Origin: Lepiota brunneoincarnata
Taxonomy: Eukaryota; Basidiomycota; Agaricomycetes; Agaricales; Agaricaceae
Assembly (NCBI GenBank): GCA_023014365.1
Contig: JAEBUN010000002.1
Location: forward strand, 1,054,001 to 1,118,000
Length of the DNA: 64,000 bases
Reading direction: 5' to 3'
The notes under the pieces are model-generated. The model did not search any database, had not been told where the DNA came from, and saw only the letters and a list, made by a program, of their open reading frames with translations. Position numbers and translations under genes: made by a program. Below are positions 45,771 to 56,340 of the stretch, piece after piece. The number at the start of each line of letters is the position of its first letter. The stretch's first letter is position 1.

Positions 45771-46385
45771 TAAGTGAAATTGGAGGTCTGTGCATCGTAT
45801 ACTGGGTCTGATACTCTTTCCCTCTTCTAATATGTCAGCCCCGACGGATGCGACCACCTCTTCGGCAATTTCGTCTTCTCTTAACGGGTCCACCCAGTGG
45901 AGCAGGAGTTTTGCAGGGGGCATGGTATCATAATTTGTTCCTCAGGGGTCGTGTTCACGTTCATTTTGTAATGTCTGGCTGATCCGTTATACTTTGATTG
46001 GTGACGTCAGTTGATTTGTGTGATATTTTTGCGCTATGCTTTGAATCCGTGTATTGTACGGACGGGAATGTGGGATATGTTTCTTAGCGGTTACTCGGCT
46101 CAACACGCACTTATGCAGGAGATGAAGAGGACGCTCATGCGAGGCTTTATGGGCCTGTAAATTTAGAGAGAGTAATGGGCTCCATCTAAATTTAGCCCAG
46201 CCCGGTGGTCGTTCATTCTGGCTGGTTTCATGCACCCTCTATCACATGCTGTACCCAAAACACAGACCATATAAACCAGCCTTGACACGCCAACATACCC
46301 CAAGGCACCCCTCCAGTCGCTTTTCTACCTCCTCTTCTGCACCCTCAAGTTCCAACGTTATCCTATCTCTCGTCCGGGGGCCACC
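45771..46385 (+). promoter_or_regulatory. intergenic with TATA box at 46269-46275
   Basis: No gene seen. ATATAAA lies about 110 bp upstream of the third cysteine-rich gene's ATG, followed by a CT-rich leader (TTTTCTACCTCCTCTTCTGC), typical of basidiomycete transcription starts. Confidence 0.4.
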
Positions 46386-47013
46386 ATGCGCGTGCTCTCC
46401 AACGTTCTCCTTGCCATCGTCTCTCTCTGCGCCCTAGCTGTCACCGTTCAAGGATCGGGGACAAGATCGCTCAATCACAAGGGGTATACACCCAAAGGTA
46501 ACCTCGCCCGCGACCATGACATGGATCCCTCGCCGGCGCTCCAGTCCGCCATTGCGCCCGAGAGGGAAAGAGTAGACGTATCGTCTGACAGGAGGCATAT
46601 CATTGCTCGCCGGGTGGCTGGCAGCGAGTCGGATTTGGGCAAGAGATGGGGATGTAGTCCTGGTACGTTCACCTTGCACACCTTCTTGATCCGCTTGTGG
46701 TCGTGCTAATGCGCGTTCATAGGGTGTTGGTGGAACGAGACAGCAAAGGAATGTAATTGCTGTCCCAAGGAAAGCACCAAGTGCCAAGGTTGGGGTTTTA
46801 ATCAGTTCTTATTACAGGCCTCCGGGACTAATTTCAACACGATCAGGAGGTGGCTGTTGCGGAGCCGGCAGCTATTGCGTTAAGATCAAGACTGGAAAAG
46901 AGGCCTGTTGCCCCAATGGGCAGCAATGCTCCGGCGTGAGTTCAGATGGCCATAATCGCGACAAGCGCCCCCAGCGCGGGGGCAAGAGATTCAAGTGCGC
47001 TCGGTCGACGTAG
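46386..47013 (+). CDS. small secreted cysteine-rich protein 3
   Basis: Three exons, about 160 residues. Signal peptide MRVLSNVLLAIVSLCALAVT, then a charged pro-region with a dibasic stretch (HIIARRVAGSESDLGKRWGC; KR directly precedes the cysteine domain, a possible Kex2 site). Cysteine domain: CSPG spliced to CWWNETAKECNCCPKESTKC, then GGGCCGAGSYCVKIKTGKEA and CCPNGQQCSGV, with a basic tail ending KRFKCARST. The CC/CCPNG blocks match the other two cysteine-rich proteins here, but the protein is shorter. Small size, secretion signal, processing site and cysteine content make it effector-like by the usual criteria; no activity is implied. Confidence 0.7.
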
Positions 47014-47370
47014 AGTTCGAGGTTATACCCCAACTGGGTACTGTAGGCGTGAGTCCTAGTCTCCAAGTAATTGGTCGGGAGCTGACGGTCTGTGATCACG
47101 GTAGATTTTGAGAAACTTTTGTTTTTTTTTTTTTTTTTGGATCTGGTTTCTAGCCTCAATTATCTCTCCCAATCACGCCTCTCTCGTATGATATCACATA
47201 TCTTCTATGTTCCAGCCCAGCTTTACAATCATAGTAGTAGATACTACAGGCGGATACGCCATACATAATAAGGGTATAATGCAACCAAGAGTAACATGAG
47301 GCAAGAAAGCAGGCATGCAGTCAATAGATACAGCTCAACAGATACTTTTGCAAAGAGGCATTCACGGTTG
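47014..47370. other. intergenic with poly(T) run
   Basis: Convergent gap. Contains a near-uninterrupted T tract at about 47118-47138. No gene seen. Confidence 0.4.
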
Positions 47371-48596
47371 CTATTTCCTGTTTTTGACTTTTCTCCCACC
47401 GCGTCTTGGCGCAGGGGCGGTAGTAGCAGTAGCGTGTGCGATATTGTCTGTAGGTTCTGGTTTAATTTGAATTGCGGGTGTGGGGGTTGATTCGTGTGCT
47501 GGAGGGGTGCTCGAAGCTGTTTGAACTACAGATGCAGTCTCTCGCTTTGCAGTCTCTCGTTTAGTAGTAGAGGCACTGCGAGCGGGTGTTTTCTTTGAAG
47601 GACGATGAAGGAGATTGACAAGAATAGATGCGACGCCACCAGTAGCGATGAAGAGGAGCCAACGGGGTATGAGGACGATAAAGTTGTAAACTTTGGTGCT
47701 ATAGGTAGCAACAAGATCCAGGATCCATTCGCTGAGCATCTGTGTTAGATCGTAGGTTAAGTATATATTCGGCTGCCTACCGGTCGCCACCTGGCCCGTA
47801 GCGCGACTCCCATACCGGGGTGTTTTTCCAACCGTCGGTGAGAAGGAACTCGCGGAGAGCTTCCTCCCGCAGACGGAGTTGATAGGGCTTATAGAAGCGG
47901 AGGGTTTGACCTCGTTCTGTGATTATGACGAGGTAGGGAGCCCTGTATATGCCATGTTTACCTGAGTTCTTTTCGTGAGGAAGATGAGTGCGCACTGCCA
48001 AACGTTCCACTTTGTTGTGAGGTATGTCACGTTGAGATAGTCAATACGCCCCCAGCGAACGTTTGGAAGATCATTCTTTCCGAGTGTGACGTTGTAGGCA
48101 GAATCAAATACTTGGTCAAGATACTTGGATATACTGTCTTGTTTCGCGGCGGTCACGGAGCTGCAAGGTTGATAGTTAGTATTTTCTCGGTCAACAAGAA
48201 TAGGGCGAATACTTGCATGACTGCGATCCAGACCCGATCCTTTTCCTCCTGTTCTGTAAGAGGCTCGTTGACAATGAGGTCTTGGTAGTTGTCGTCCGTG
48301 ATGAGTGTTATCCGATCGTCCCAGAGGTTGGCCTTTGACAACTCGACGCGTTCGGTGATATTGATGCCCAGGCGCTCAAAAATGGAGGCAATGGGCGGAA
48401 CAGTGAGGAGGGTATTGATGCTGAAAAGCTCCGAGAGACTCTTTGGCTGTGCAGAGGGCTCGGGCTGTTCATTGTGAGGGGTGTGGACTGGTGGTGGTGC
48501 GTCTTGGACGTCATGGACAGGCTGGCCCGGCTGCCAGCCCGCAGAGAAGTACTGTGCGGTCGCGATGGGTGCAAATACGAGAGGGAGGAGACGCAT
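47371..48596 (-). CDS. ER thioredoxin-like membrane protein, conserved, function unknown
   Basis: Read on minus: signal peptide MRLLPLVFAPIATAQYF, Pro/Gln-rich linker, SLSELFSINTLLTVPPIASI, FERLGINITERVELSKANLW, then DRVWIAVM spliced to SVTAAKQDSISKYLDQVFDS, DLPNVRWGRIDYLNVTYLTT, APYLVIITERGQTLRFYKPY and EEALREFLLTDGWKNTPVWE. The strand order and the PYLV...GQTLRFY element fit a thioredoxin fold without a CXXC. One membrane segment (FIVLIPRWLLFIATGGVASI) precedes a basic, Ala/Thr/Pro-rich tail ending RRGGRKVKNRK. N-glycosylation sequons (NIT, NVT) fit a lumenal N-terminal part. Shares a 105 bp divergent promoter with Kex1. Confidence 0.55.
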
Positions 48597-48701
48597 GACG
48601 TTGTGGTAGGGTGAGAGAGAGGGATAAGGGAATATATGGCCTTGAGTGGAATCAAGCGCTCGTCCTCCTTTTCAGCTGCCACCTGGCTCACCGCCAGCCC
48701 A

Positions 48702-51166
48702 ATGTTGCCCTTCCTCGCCCTCCTCCTCTTCCTGCGCCATGCTCTTGCCGCACTCAAAGACAGTCAGTTTCTCTCTCGCCTTGCAACGCCCACAACTCGC
48801 TCACGTTTAATTTAGCACCTGCTGCAGCTACCTTCTACGTGCCGTCCATACCAGGTATCCACCAGGACCCAAACCGCCCACTAACAATATTCGCTGGCCA
48901 TCTCTCATCAGAATACAATCTCTCCCGCATCGAGTCCAACGATGTTAGTCCCCATCTCTTCTTTGCCCTTGTCAAGAACCGTCGCACAGCCGACAAGGAG
49001 CGCATTATATTCTGGTTCAATGTACGTCTACCCATCGTCTTACTATCTATTAGACGTCTCATTTAAAATTCTTAGGGTGGGCCTGGTTGCTCCTTCTTTT
49101 GATGGTCTCATGATGGAGGTTGGTCCATGGCGGATGGATGGCAAGGACAACTTCCGTGTCCAAGAAGGTGGATGGGAGGAATACGCTACTATGGTCTTTG
49201 GTTCGTCCCTGCACCACTTCCTCTGGTTCATACACCCACCCGCCGCGCGACAGTCGACCAGCCCGCAGGCACGGGTTTCTCGTACACGAGCACAGACCGT
49301 TATGTCCAGCGCATGGACGAGGTGATTGTCGTCCTATCCCCTCGCTGTTCACAACTTAATTCCTCGTGTCTTCCAGGCGCAAAAGCAATTCCTAGAGTTC
49401 CTCCGACATTTCTACGACGTATTTCCCGAATACAAGCGGATGGATGTGAGCCTGACTGAAGCTGCGCTTTGATGACTTCCAGTTCATGATCGTTTCATAG
49501 ACCTATCTCGCTGGTGAGAGTTTTGCAGGGCAATGGATACCATATTACGGTGAGTCCATACGTCTTGCCGTTTTTATATGCACATAATGGCTTCTTATAG
49601 CCGATGCTCTCCTCAACTCCAACCCTGGAGGTCCCATTGAAGGGCGTTGCCATTGGCAATGGCTGGATAGACCCCAAAAAGCACTATGCCTCCTACCTTG
49701 ATTACTCCGTCAAAGTCGGCATCCTCAAAGAGAACTCTGATGTACGTGGATGCTTATCATCGGTTGCCGTGGAACAAAACATGACAAGACTATGCAACAC
49801 AGGACTGGAAAAAAGCTAAGAAGGCGACGGATACTTGTCTCGAGGCAGTTCAAAAGGCGGGAGATATCATGACAGTTAAAGAGTGCGACAGTTTACTTCT
49901 AGATGTTACAAAAACCTAGGGAGAGAAAGTAAGCTCTTGGATTTTACAAGTATTTTGCGTTTTCTGAATGATATGGGTGGTGGCAGGGTCAATGGCAAGG
50001 ACATGTGTATCAACATTTATGATGTACGATTTGATGACGAGAGTCCTGCATGCGGCATGAATTGGCCTCCCGAAATCCATTCTGTCACAGAATACCTTGG
50101 TGTATGTTCGTAGTTACATCTTTGATCCATTGGCTAACATTCGAATTAAGCGGCCACGCGTTGTTAGCGCGCTCCATGCGTCAGCGCGACCGGGTAGCTG
50201 GGTCGAATGTCGAGGAGATGTTCACCGCGCCTTTCAAGAGGCCAAGATGAATTCTTCTTTCACCATTCTTCCCAAAGTACTAGCCAAGATCCCAGTCATG
50301 ATTTTTGCTGGAGATCAGGATCTGATATGCAATTACGTTGGTTTGGAAGCCATGATCAAGGATCTGACGTGGAATGGAGGAACAGGCCTTGGAGTGAGTT
50401 TATGGTTTAAATCCCTCTGGCCTTCTCGCTCACAAAGTTTTAGACTGTACAAACTCAATCATGGAGTGTAAACGCTACACCTGCAGGTACATGGGTCGAA
50501 TCGCGGAACATGACCTATGTTAAAGTACGCCCCCGATCTCTGTTACCCTCTATGGTTCTCATTAGCTTTTACCATGAGAACAGATCTTCAACGCATCGCA
50601 CATGGCACCATACGACGTGCCCCATGTCGCACACGACATGATGCTCCGGTTCATGAAGGTCAACTTTTCTGCCATCATCGACGGGTCTGCCAAGATACCG
50701 AGCAGTATTGGTCTACAAGGGAAACCTGTTTTGGTGGAAGAGATACAGGCAAAGCCAACGAACGTGGTCCCACCTGCCAAGACGCCCGAGCAGGACAAGG
50801 CCATGTGGGAGGGTAAGTGCAACACCTCGTTTATTTAGTTCCCGGTGTGGCTCATGATGTGGATATGCGCTAGCATACTACAACGCGGGGTCAGCTGCGC
50901 TTGTTTTACTTCTGGTTTTCCTCGCTATTGGGACTTTCATCTGGTGTCGTGTACATCGAAGACGCGTGCAGCGACCAGGCAGGCCGAGTGTTGATGACGA
51001 GGAGAATGTGCCTCTTAATGCGTCTTCTATGAATGGACATCGGCAAAGTGACGAGGAACTTGAAGACATGAGATCGAGGAAGGGCAAGGAGAAGGCTATG
51101 GTTTTCGATGTAGGAAGCGATGAAGAGGATGAGGAGGCGTACAAACAAAGTATATCAAGGACGTAG
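48702..51166 (+). CDS. KEX1: Kex1-type serine carboxypeptidase (S10)
   Basis: Late-Golgi carboxypeptidase removing C-terminal Lys/Arg after Kex2 cleavage. Signal peptide [20 protein letters not shown], then [22 protein letters not shown] spliced to [62 protein letters not shown] and [16 protein letters not shown], where the nucleophile Ser sits in GESFAG rather than the usual [46 protein letters not shown] (Asp) and [20 protein letters not shown] (His) complete the triad. A C-terminal membrane helix ([20 protein letters not shown]) and acidic cytosolic tail ([16 protein letters not shown]) match Kex1. One-base shifts near 49094, 49617 and 49914. Confidence 0.88.
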
Positions 51167-51725
51167 AACACTGTCGTTTTCTTTTTTTGCAGTATTTATA
51201 TTGTCGTCTTAATCAAATCTTAAGGGGAAGCAGAAACTAGATATCATACAGTGCATCCATTAAACAACAAAATGTCTTCGTCATGGTTTAGCCTGACCGT
51301 CAAGGCCACGTAGTAGCATGTACGGAAGGTACAGGAATATGACGAACACAATCTCCATACCCACCTCGCATCCAACCAATCTACATCAAGCCCCACATAG
51401 AGCGATGCCGAAAGGCCACAAACAGACGCAAGGCAAAAAGCATGCAAACTGCTTTTTCTCGTGAGCGTCAACGCCCTCCCGAAGAAGAGCGGACACCTTC
51501 GCTCCGTCAACCCGAAGACTTAACGCCATCTCGGACTCCCAGGTGTGGGGGGCTAGCGCTTCTGTGGTTGATGTTCGGACACTTGGAGAAAGAAAAGATT
51601 TTGTTGGTGGTCCTTTATAGGATTCGACGAGCTGGGTTTGGAATTTTTGATCGGATTGATGGTTCCGGGATCATGTGATGTGGTGATCAACTCACCCTCC
51701 CCAGTCCAGTTATTGTATTCAAGCT
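51167..51725. other. intergenic, no gene seen
   Basis: Between Kex1 and the ubiquitin-like gene. A minus-strand open frame at 51244-51510 and a plus one at 51442-51678 have no recognisable motifs. Confidence 0.35.
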
Positions 51726-52435
51726 ATGGTAGGTCGGTCTCTTCCAAACTCATATATTTCTCTGCACTGACTATCATCAAAGCCTCTACGCACACAACCC
51801 AAAATCTATTTCCTCCAACTAAAGACGCACAAACTCAGCATCCATATAACAGCTCTCCCCACCACAACGCTCGCACAACTCAAGCAAGAGGCTCTCGAAG
51901 CACTCACGTCGGATGTTGCGGAACCACTGACACGCCCCCCCGGAGAGGGTACAACTGTGGATGGTATGGAGGAAGACTACGATCAGTTCCATGTCAACTA
52001 TGACACGGGACTACCACCCTCTCTGGAGGACGTCGTCCCCCGCGTATCGAGTCTCCAAGATTTCGAAATCTGCCGTGCGGTGAAGGATAAAGGGAAGATG
52101 ACGGGCGTGTTTGAAGTGATCGAGGCAAATAAGCATGTTCAGCTGAAGGAAAGCGGGATTACGGGGTGGGAAGTGTTGTTTGTGCAGTTTCGAGACAAAG
52201 AGACTAGTGAGTTTGTTTATTTTCATCCGGTGGAAAGTAATTGACGATTCTTTTGCATACCCTTCTCGCTGCAATAAACTCATTTCCATGATATCTCGAC
52301 GGTGATGCAGACGGACTCCAGCCCGTGAAATATACCCTTCCACCTCTGGACGATGATGAAGATGAGAGTGCCCCTCCTGAAGCAGAGTCATCAAATGCGA
52401 GTTTAGGAAAGCGGAAGGCTCGTGGGGATGTTTGA
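51726..52435 (+). CDS. small acidic protein with ubiquitin-like N-terminus, function unknown
   Basis: Best model: an exon of just ATG, a 54 nt intron (51729-51782), then PLRTQPKIYFLQLKTHKLSI, LPTTTLAQLKQEALEALTSD, whose spacing resembles a ubiquitin-like fold (two strands, helix). Then follow DLEDVVPRVSS-type strands, SLQDFEICRAVKDKGKMTGV, KESGITGWEVLFVQFRDKET and, after a second intron, NGLQPVKYTLPPLDDDEDES. It ends in a basic GKRKARGDV that could be a nuclear signal. If the ATG-only exon is wrong, translation could start at the ATG at 51957 or 51960 and lose the ubiquitin-like part. Convergent with NDUFAF3-like. Confidence 0.45.
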
Positions 52436-52498
52436 GTAGGAGATGTGCGGCTGAGATTATTATAAAATACAGTTTCAGCAGTAGTTTTAGAGCTTAAT

Positions 52499-53186
52499 TT
52501 AATTTGATCGCTGGGGTATTTTCACTTTGTGCCAGGCTTGAGGTGTTAGAGGCAGGAGAGCAGCTGCCACGCGCCGCCCCTCTTCTGCTAGGAGGTTATA
52601 TGTTGAACAAGCATTCCGCTGCACCTTATGTGAGTGGAGGTGTAGTGAGCCTTTGTGCACGACTCACTGTGTCCATGACGTCAAGCTGAATACCCAACCT
52701 ATTGAGGTGTGACCAAATGGAGGGTGGTGGTTGTATTAAAGTTTGTCCCGTTCCAAGAATCAGGATTTCTGCAGAATCGCGCACATGAGCAACACAGGCG
52801 GGCACAATAGGGCAGACGAGTGAACCTGGTCGAGGAAGAGTAGCCTCAAAAACTTCAAATCGCTCGGGTCCCCACCCCTCCCATAGCTTCTGAGGAACAT
52901 CCCACAAGAAAACTTGTCCTTCGAGAAAGATGCAGGACGAAGGTAGCAGCAGTCCATCCGCCAAATGGATTCCTTCATCCGTGATGGAACTAACTTGAAC
53001 TGGCGGAGGGTTTTCGTCTGCAAGGAGGTTCGTAAATGACTGATCGCGCCAGGCCGGAGTTGAACTAATCCTTCTTGCTGCAAGAAAATTATTATGTAAT
53101 TTGAATGCCCGCTTCGCGCACGTTGTACGCGTCGCAAGGACACACAGAGGTCGGACAAGAGGTCGCGAGAGAACACGGAAGGACAT
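52499..53186 (-). CDS. NDUFAF3-like complex I assembly factor (Mth938 domain)
   Basis: Read on minus: mitochondrial presequence MSFRVLSRPLVRPLCVLATR through FLAARRISSTPAW, then TNLLADENPPPVQVSSITDE, LADGLLLPSSCIFLEGQVFL, WDVPQKLWEGWGPERFEVFE, SAEILILGTGQTLIQPPPSI, LNRLGIQLDVMDT spliced to NACSTYNLLAEEGRRVAAAL, LPLTPQAWHK. The GTG-PPP-LGIQLDVMDT-NA-TYN-L pattern defines the DUF498/Mth938 fold of NDUFAF3, which works with NDUFAF4 to assemble complex I. An upstream in-frame ATG at 53240 exists, but the internal start gives the better presequence. Divergent, 105 bp, from the Nol11-like gene. Confidence 0.85.
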
Positions 53187-53237
53187 GTGTACGAGTGTGG
53201 CCGTCCCAAAATGGCAGACACATATTGGATCCGCACC

Positions 53238-53243
53238 CACGTG
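53238..53243. promoter_or_regulatory. CACGTG E-box in divergent promoter
   Basis: In CCCACGTGAC, midway in the 105 bp between the NDUFAF3-like and Nol11-like starts. Confidence 0.45.
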
Positions 53244-53291
53244 ACTGATTTCGAAAAATCTTGCCTCGGTTAATCGACCTTGACCGCAACC

Positions 53292-56162
53292 ATGGTCACT
53301 CTGCCCGCAACAATAAACGAGCCATTTTGGCTCTCAAGCTACTCTCTGACCAAGCGTGCAACAAAGTTTGGCTTTTCGGGAAAAATCCGACCAAAGCAGA
53401 CAGGCGTCTATGCGAGTTATCAAAAGCCTTTGTCCAGTTCCGGACGGATTTGTTACTGTCGCTGCTCAGTCGGATGGAGTGCATGTTTTGGATGTATGGT
53501 TCTTTCTTAGAGCTGTTGCATGCTATTTTTTTACGTCTATTGATTCAGGTTGCCACTTTACACCCCATTATCTCTCATACCCTTGGCCCCTCCACAACTT
53601 TTGCTTGCCCACCTTTGACCCAACACCAAGCCTCGAAGAACTTACACATAACATACGCAGTAATTGCAGCTTCGCCCGAAGTTGATGCAAGTAACCAAGG
53701 GAAGACGGTATGGAAGTGGACCGAAAACCTTTCGAGTCCGTTAGCCGACCGTGCTTCCTCCAAAAAACAGCGCCGAGTTGTAGTGGTAAGTCGCGCTGTG
53801 GACGCATTGCATATGAGGGGATGCTCAGTAATCACAAGAAAATAGGCTCCGCATCTCGTTTGGGGTCTATATGATTGTGACGAACTACCAGATCGGATAA
53901 TTGCCATTTCGCCTAGTGGAGACATTTCTGTTTTGACCATGGAGCTGGAGATAAAGACGACTTTTGTTCCATCTGATGTTGGGGATCCCGAGGTACTGCA
54001 AGTGGTCCTCTTCCCGCGGAGCTCGTGCTCCTTTCTCGGATCGCAAGTTCCTGGGTCCGTGGGTGCAGTCGTAGTTCTCATCCTTGGGAACGGAGATTCG
54101 ACCCGAATCCGAATCTGCTATGTTGGGATCGAGGGTTCTGTGAACTTGTCCAGCGCTCTTGATGTGCCAGTCCTGCCCCATGTGTGTTCCATTGTGCATT
54201 GCTTTAACCTCACCTAACATGGAATCATAGGAAGTGGCAACTGTATCCTGCAGTCCCTCGGGAATCGTGAATTTCATTTGTATGAGATGATTTGCTTCCC
54301 TTTGTCACCATGAACTAACTATCATCCAGCCTATTCTGGTCGTTGGCATGCATTTTCCCTAGAACCCACTTCCTCCAGCCTCTCCTTGCTTCCGATATCT
54401 TCACCGTTCCAGTTAACTGGGTTGTCCTTTATCGTGCCCTCTGCCCTATCCTCTTCAAAGGAGCCTCAATCACAAAGAAAGGCTGAAACTTCCCCATCTC
54501 CACTACCGGTTCCATCTCTTCTCCCCTTAACCTCGTCTCATGTCCTCTTGGCTTCACTCACGGTACAGAACGAGGTCGCATTGCTTCTGTGGGATACACA
54601 GTACTCTGTTCTTCTCGCATCATATTTATTCCCTCTTCCCCCTTCCCTGACTGGCCCGTCCTCTTCTCTTGTATTCTCCCTCCTGTCACCGAGCTCATTG
54701 ATGATCAAGGCTGGAAGCCAACAAGCAATTCTCGTGATTTCACAGCTTGCGTCTAATGCAGATGGCAAGTCGCCAGCTAAATCAAGCATCTATGTGGTGC
54801 CGTATAGCATCCCTGCTCGATCAACACTCGCTAACGCTATGGGACACGCGAACGCTGCGAAGAGATGGTTGGTAGACAGCCTCCCTGGAGAAAACGACCA
54901 GAGCGGAGAGTTGCTTCGCGATCCATCCAAGTCGAAGCTTCTTGCCAATATGCGGATGAGTATGGAGCAGAATAGACCCCAAGCTGCCAATGCACTTTTC
55001 TCTGAGTGGGAAATGAAAGAGCAGGAAATTGCCAAAGCAGACCCTTCGACATTGGTATGTTGATTATGGACGAGATAGCGCAAGACTAATCGGTTCGAAC
55101 AGGTTGAATTTGGATATACATTTGTCAGAGACGTCCTAGAGACAGTCATGCAGCCTCACAAGCCTCCCAACCTATTGTATTCGTCCGCCACGGTTCGACA
55201 TCTGCTCGAGAAGGGAGTTGTTCGCAGTGCGATGTTCGACGGAGGTCTTCTGGTTGTACTACGAGTAAGGAACGACTGGGTATGTTTCAGTCCCAATAAG
55301 TCATTCTGAAACTAGTGACTCATTGCTCCACAGCAATCGATTGACCTTGCCCTCCGTCATGTTCCCGATCTCTCTGAGAACGAATTGATTGAAACACTCA
55401 ACGCTGTCGCCATACATCATCCTTCGGATCCGTCATCAGCCAAGAGTACAGATCCCAACACCATGCAGGTCGACTCTGCGGCTTCGCCGCTGGACCCACC
55501 TCCTTCACTGCCGGATTTTCTAGCGACTCTCTTGAAGCAGTAGAAATTTCACAGCTCCTCAGCTGATCCTTGCGTTTCGACGTCACCTACGTGCTGCGGA
55601 GATCGCCACCTCCATCGCACATATTTTAGACCAATGGATCAGGAAATTGCAATTGCAGGAAACGAAACTATTACCTACCAAGAAGGATGTAACGAAGAAC
55701 GAACATGGGGTGTTTGTTCTCAAACCAGAGATCGTCAAACCCAAACCCGCACACAACTTACCCTCGATGGCTCAGGTAATAACCCTTCACGCCGTTCGGC
55801 CCCCCCGACAAACCTATTAACTGAATATTCTCCCTCACAAGATCCTAAACTTCCTCCAATCCTTACTGGACGCGACCTTCCTCACGCTCCTGCAACACCC
55901 ACCCGCACACAGCGTCCTCAAAAGCCTCAAGTCACACATTGAACCTGAAATCGCCACACTATCACAAACGGAACAGCTCCGGGGTTTAGTCGAATGTTTC
56001 GCAAGGGCTCACGTGAAAGCGAAAAGGGAGGGTGAAGCCAGGAAAACTCAAGCTGGAGGCGGGAAGGAAGAGAAGAAGGATTGGAGGCAGCGAAGGAAGG
56101 AGGCGCACGAGCAAGTTGGGATGGCTGTTGGAATGTATCAATTGGAGAAGCTTGTATTGTGA
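53292..56162 (+). CDS. Nol11/Utp8-like nucleolar protein (tentative)
   Basis: A propeller-like N-terminal half and helical C-terminus. MVTLPATINEPFWLSSYSLT, then, after a one-base shift near 53430, CPVPDGFVTVAAQSDGVHVL, ATLHPIISHTLGPSTTFACP, APHLVWGLYDCDELPDRIIA, SPSGDISVLTMELEIKTTFV, NAAKRWLVDSLPGENDQSGE, STLVEFGYTFVRDVLETVMQ, NLLYSSATVRHLLEKGVVRS and IDLALRHVPDLSENELIETL. After another one-base shift near 55540: FTAPQLILAFRRHLRAAEIA and SIAHILDQWIRKLQLQE, then a Lys-rich end (GKEEKKDWRQRRKEAHEQ). The order of domains resembles Nol11/Utp8 t-UTP proteins of the small-subunit processome. I did not see a decisive motif, so the family is tentative. Confidence 0.5.
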
Positions 56163-56340
56163 GCTGTACGGGCAATAGAGATCTTTCCTGGTAGGGACTA
56201 GCCAAAATATCAGCTAATATTCCACAACATAAGACCGAATTTTGCGGAGAGATGTAAGCTACTTGGCTGATGTCATATGTGCACACCTGCAAAGGACTCC
56301 GCTATCTCTTCAAACCTATATCAATAACTCTGAGGTCTTG

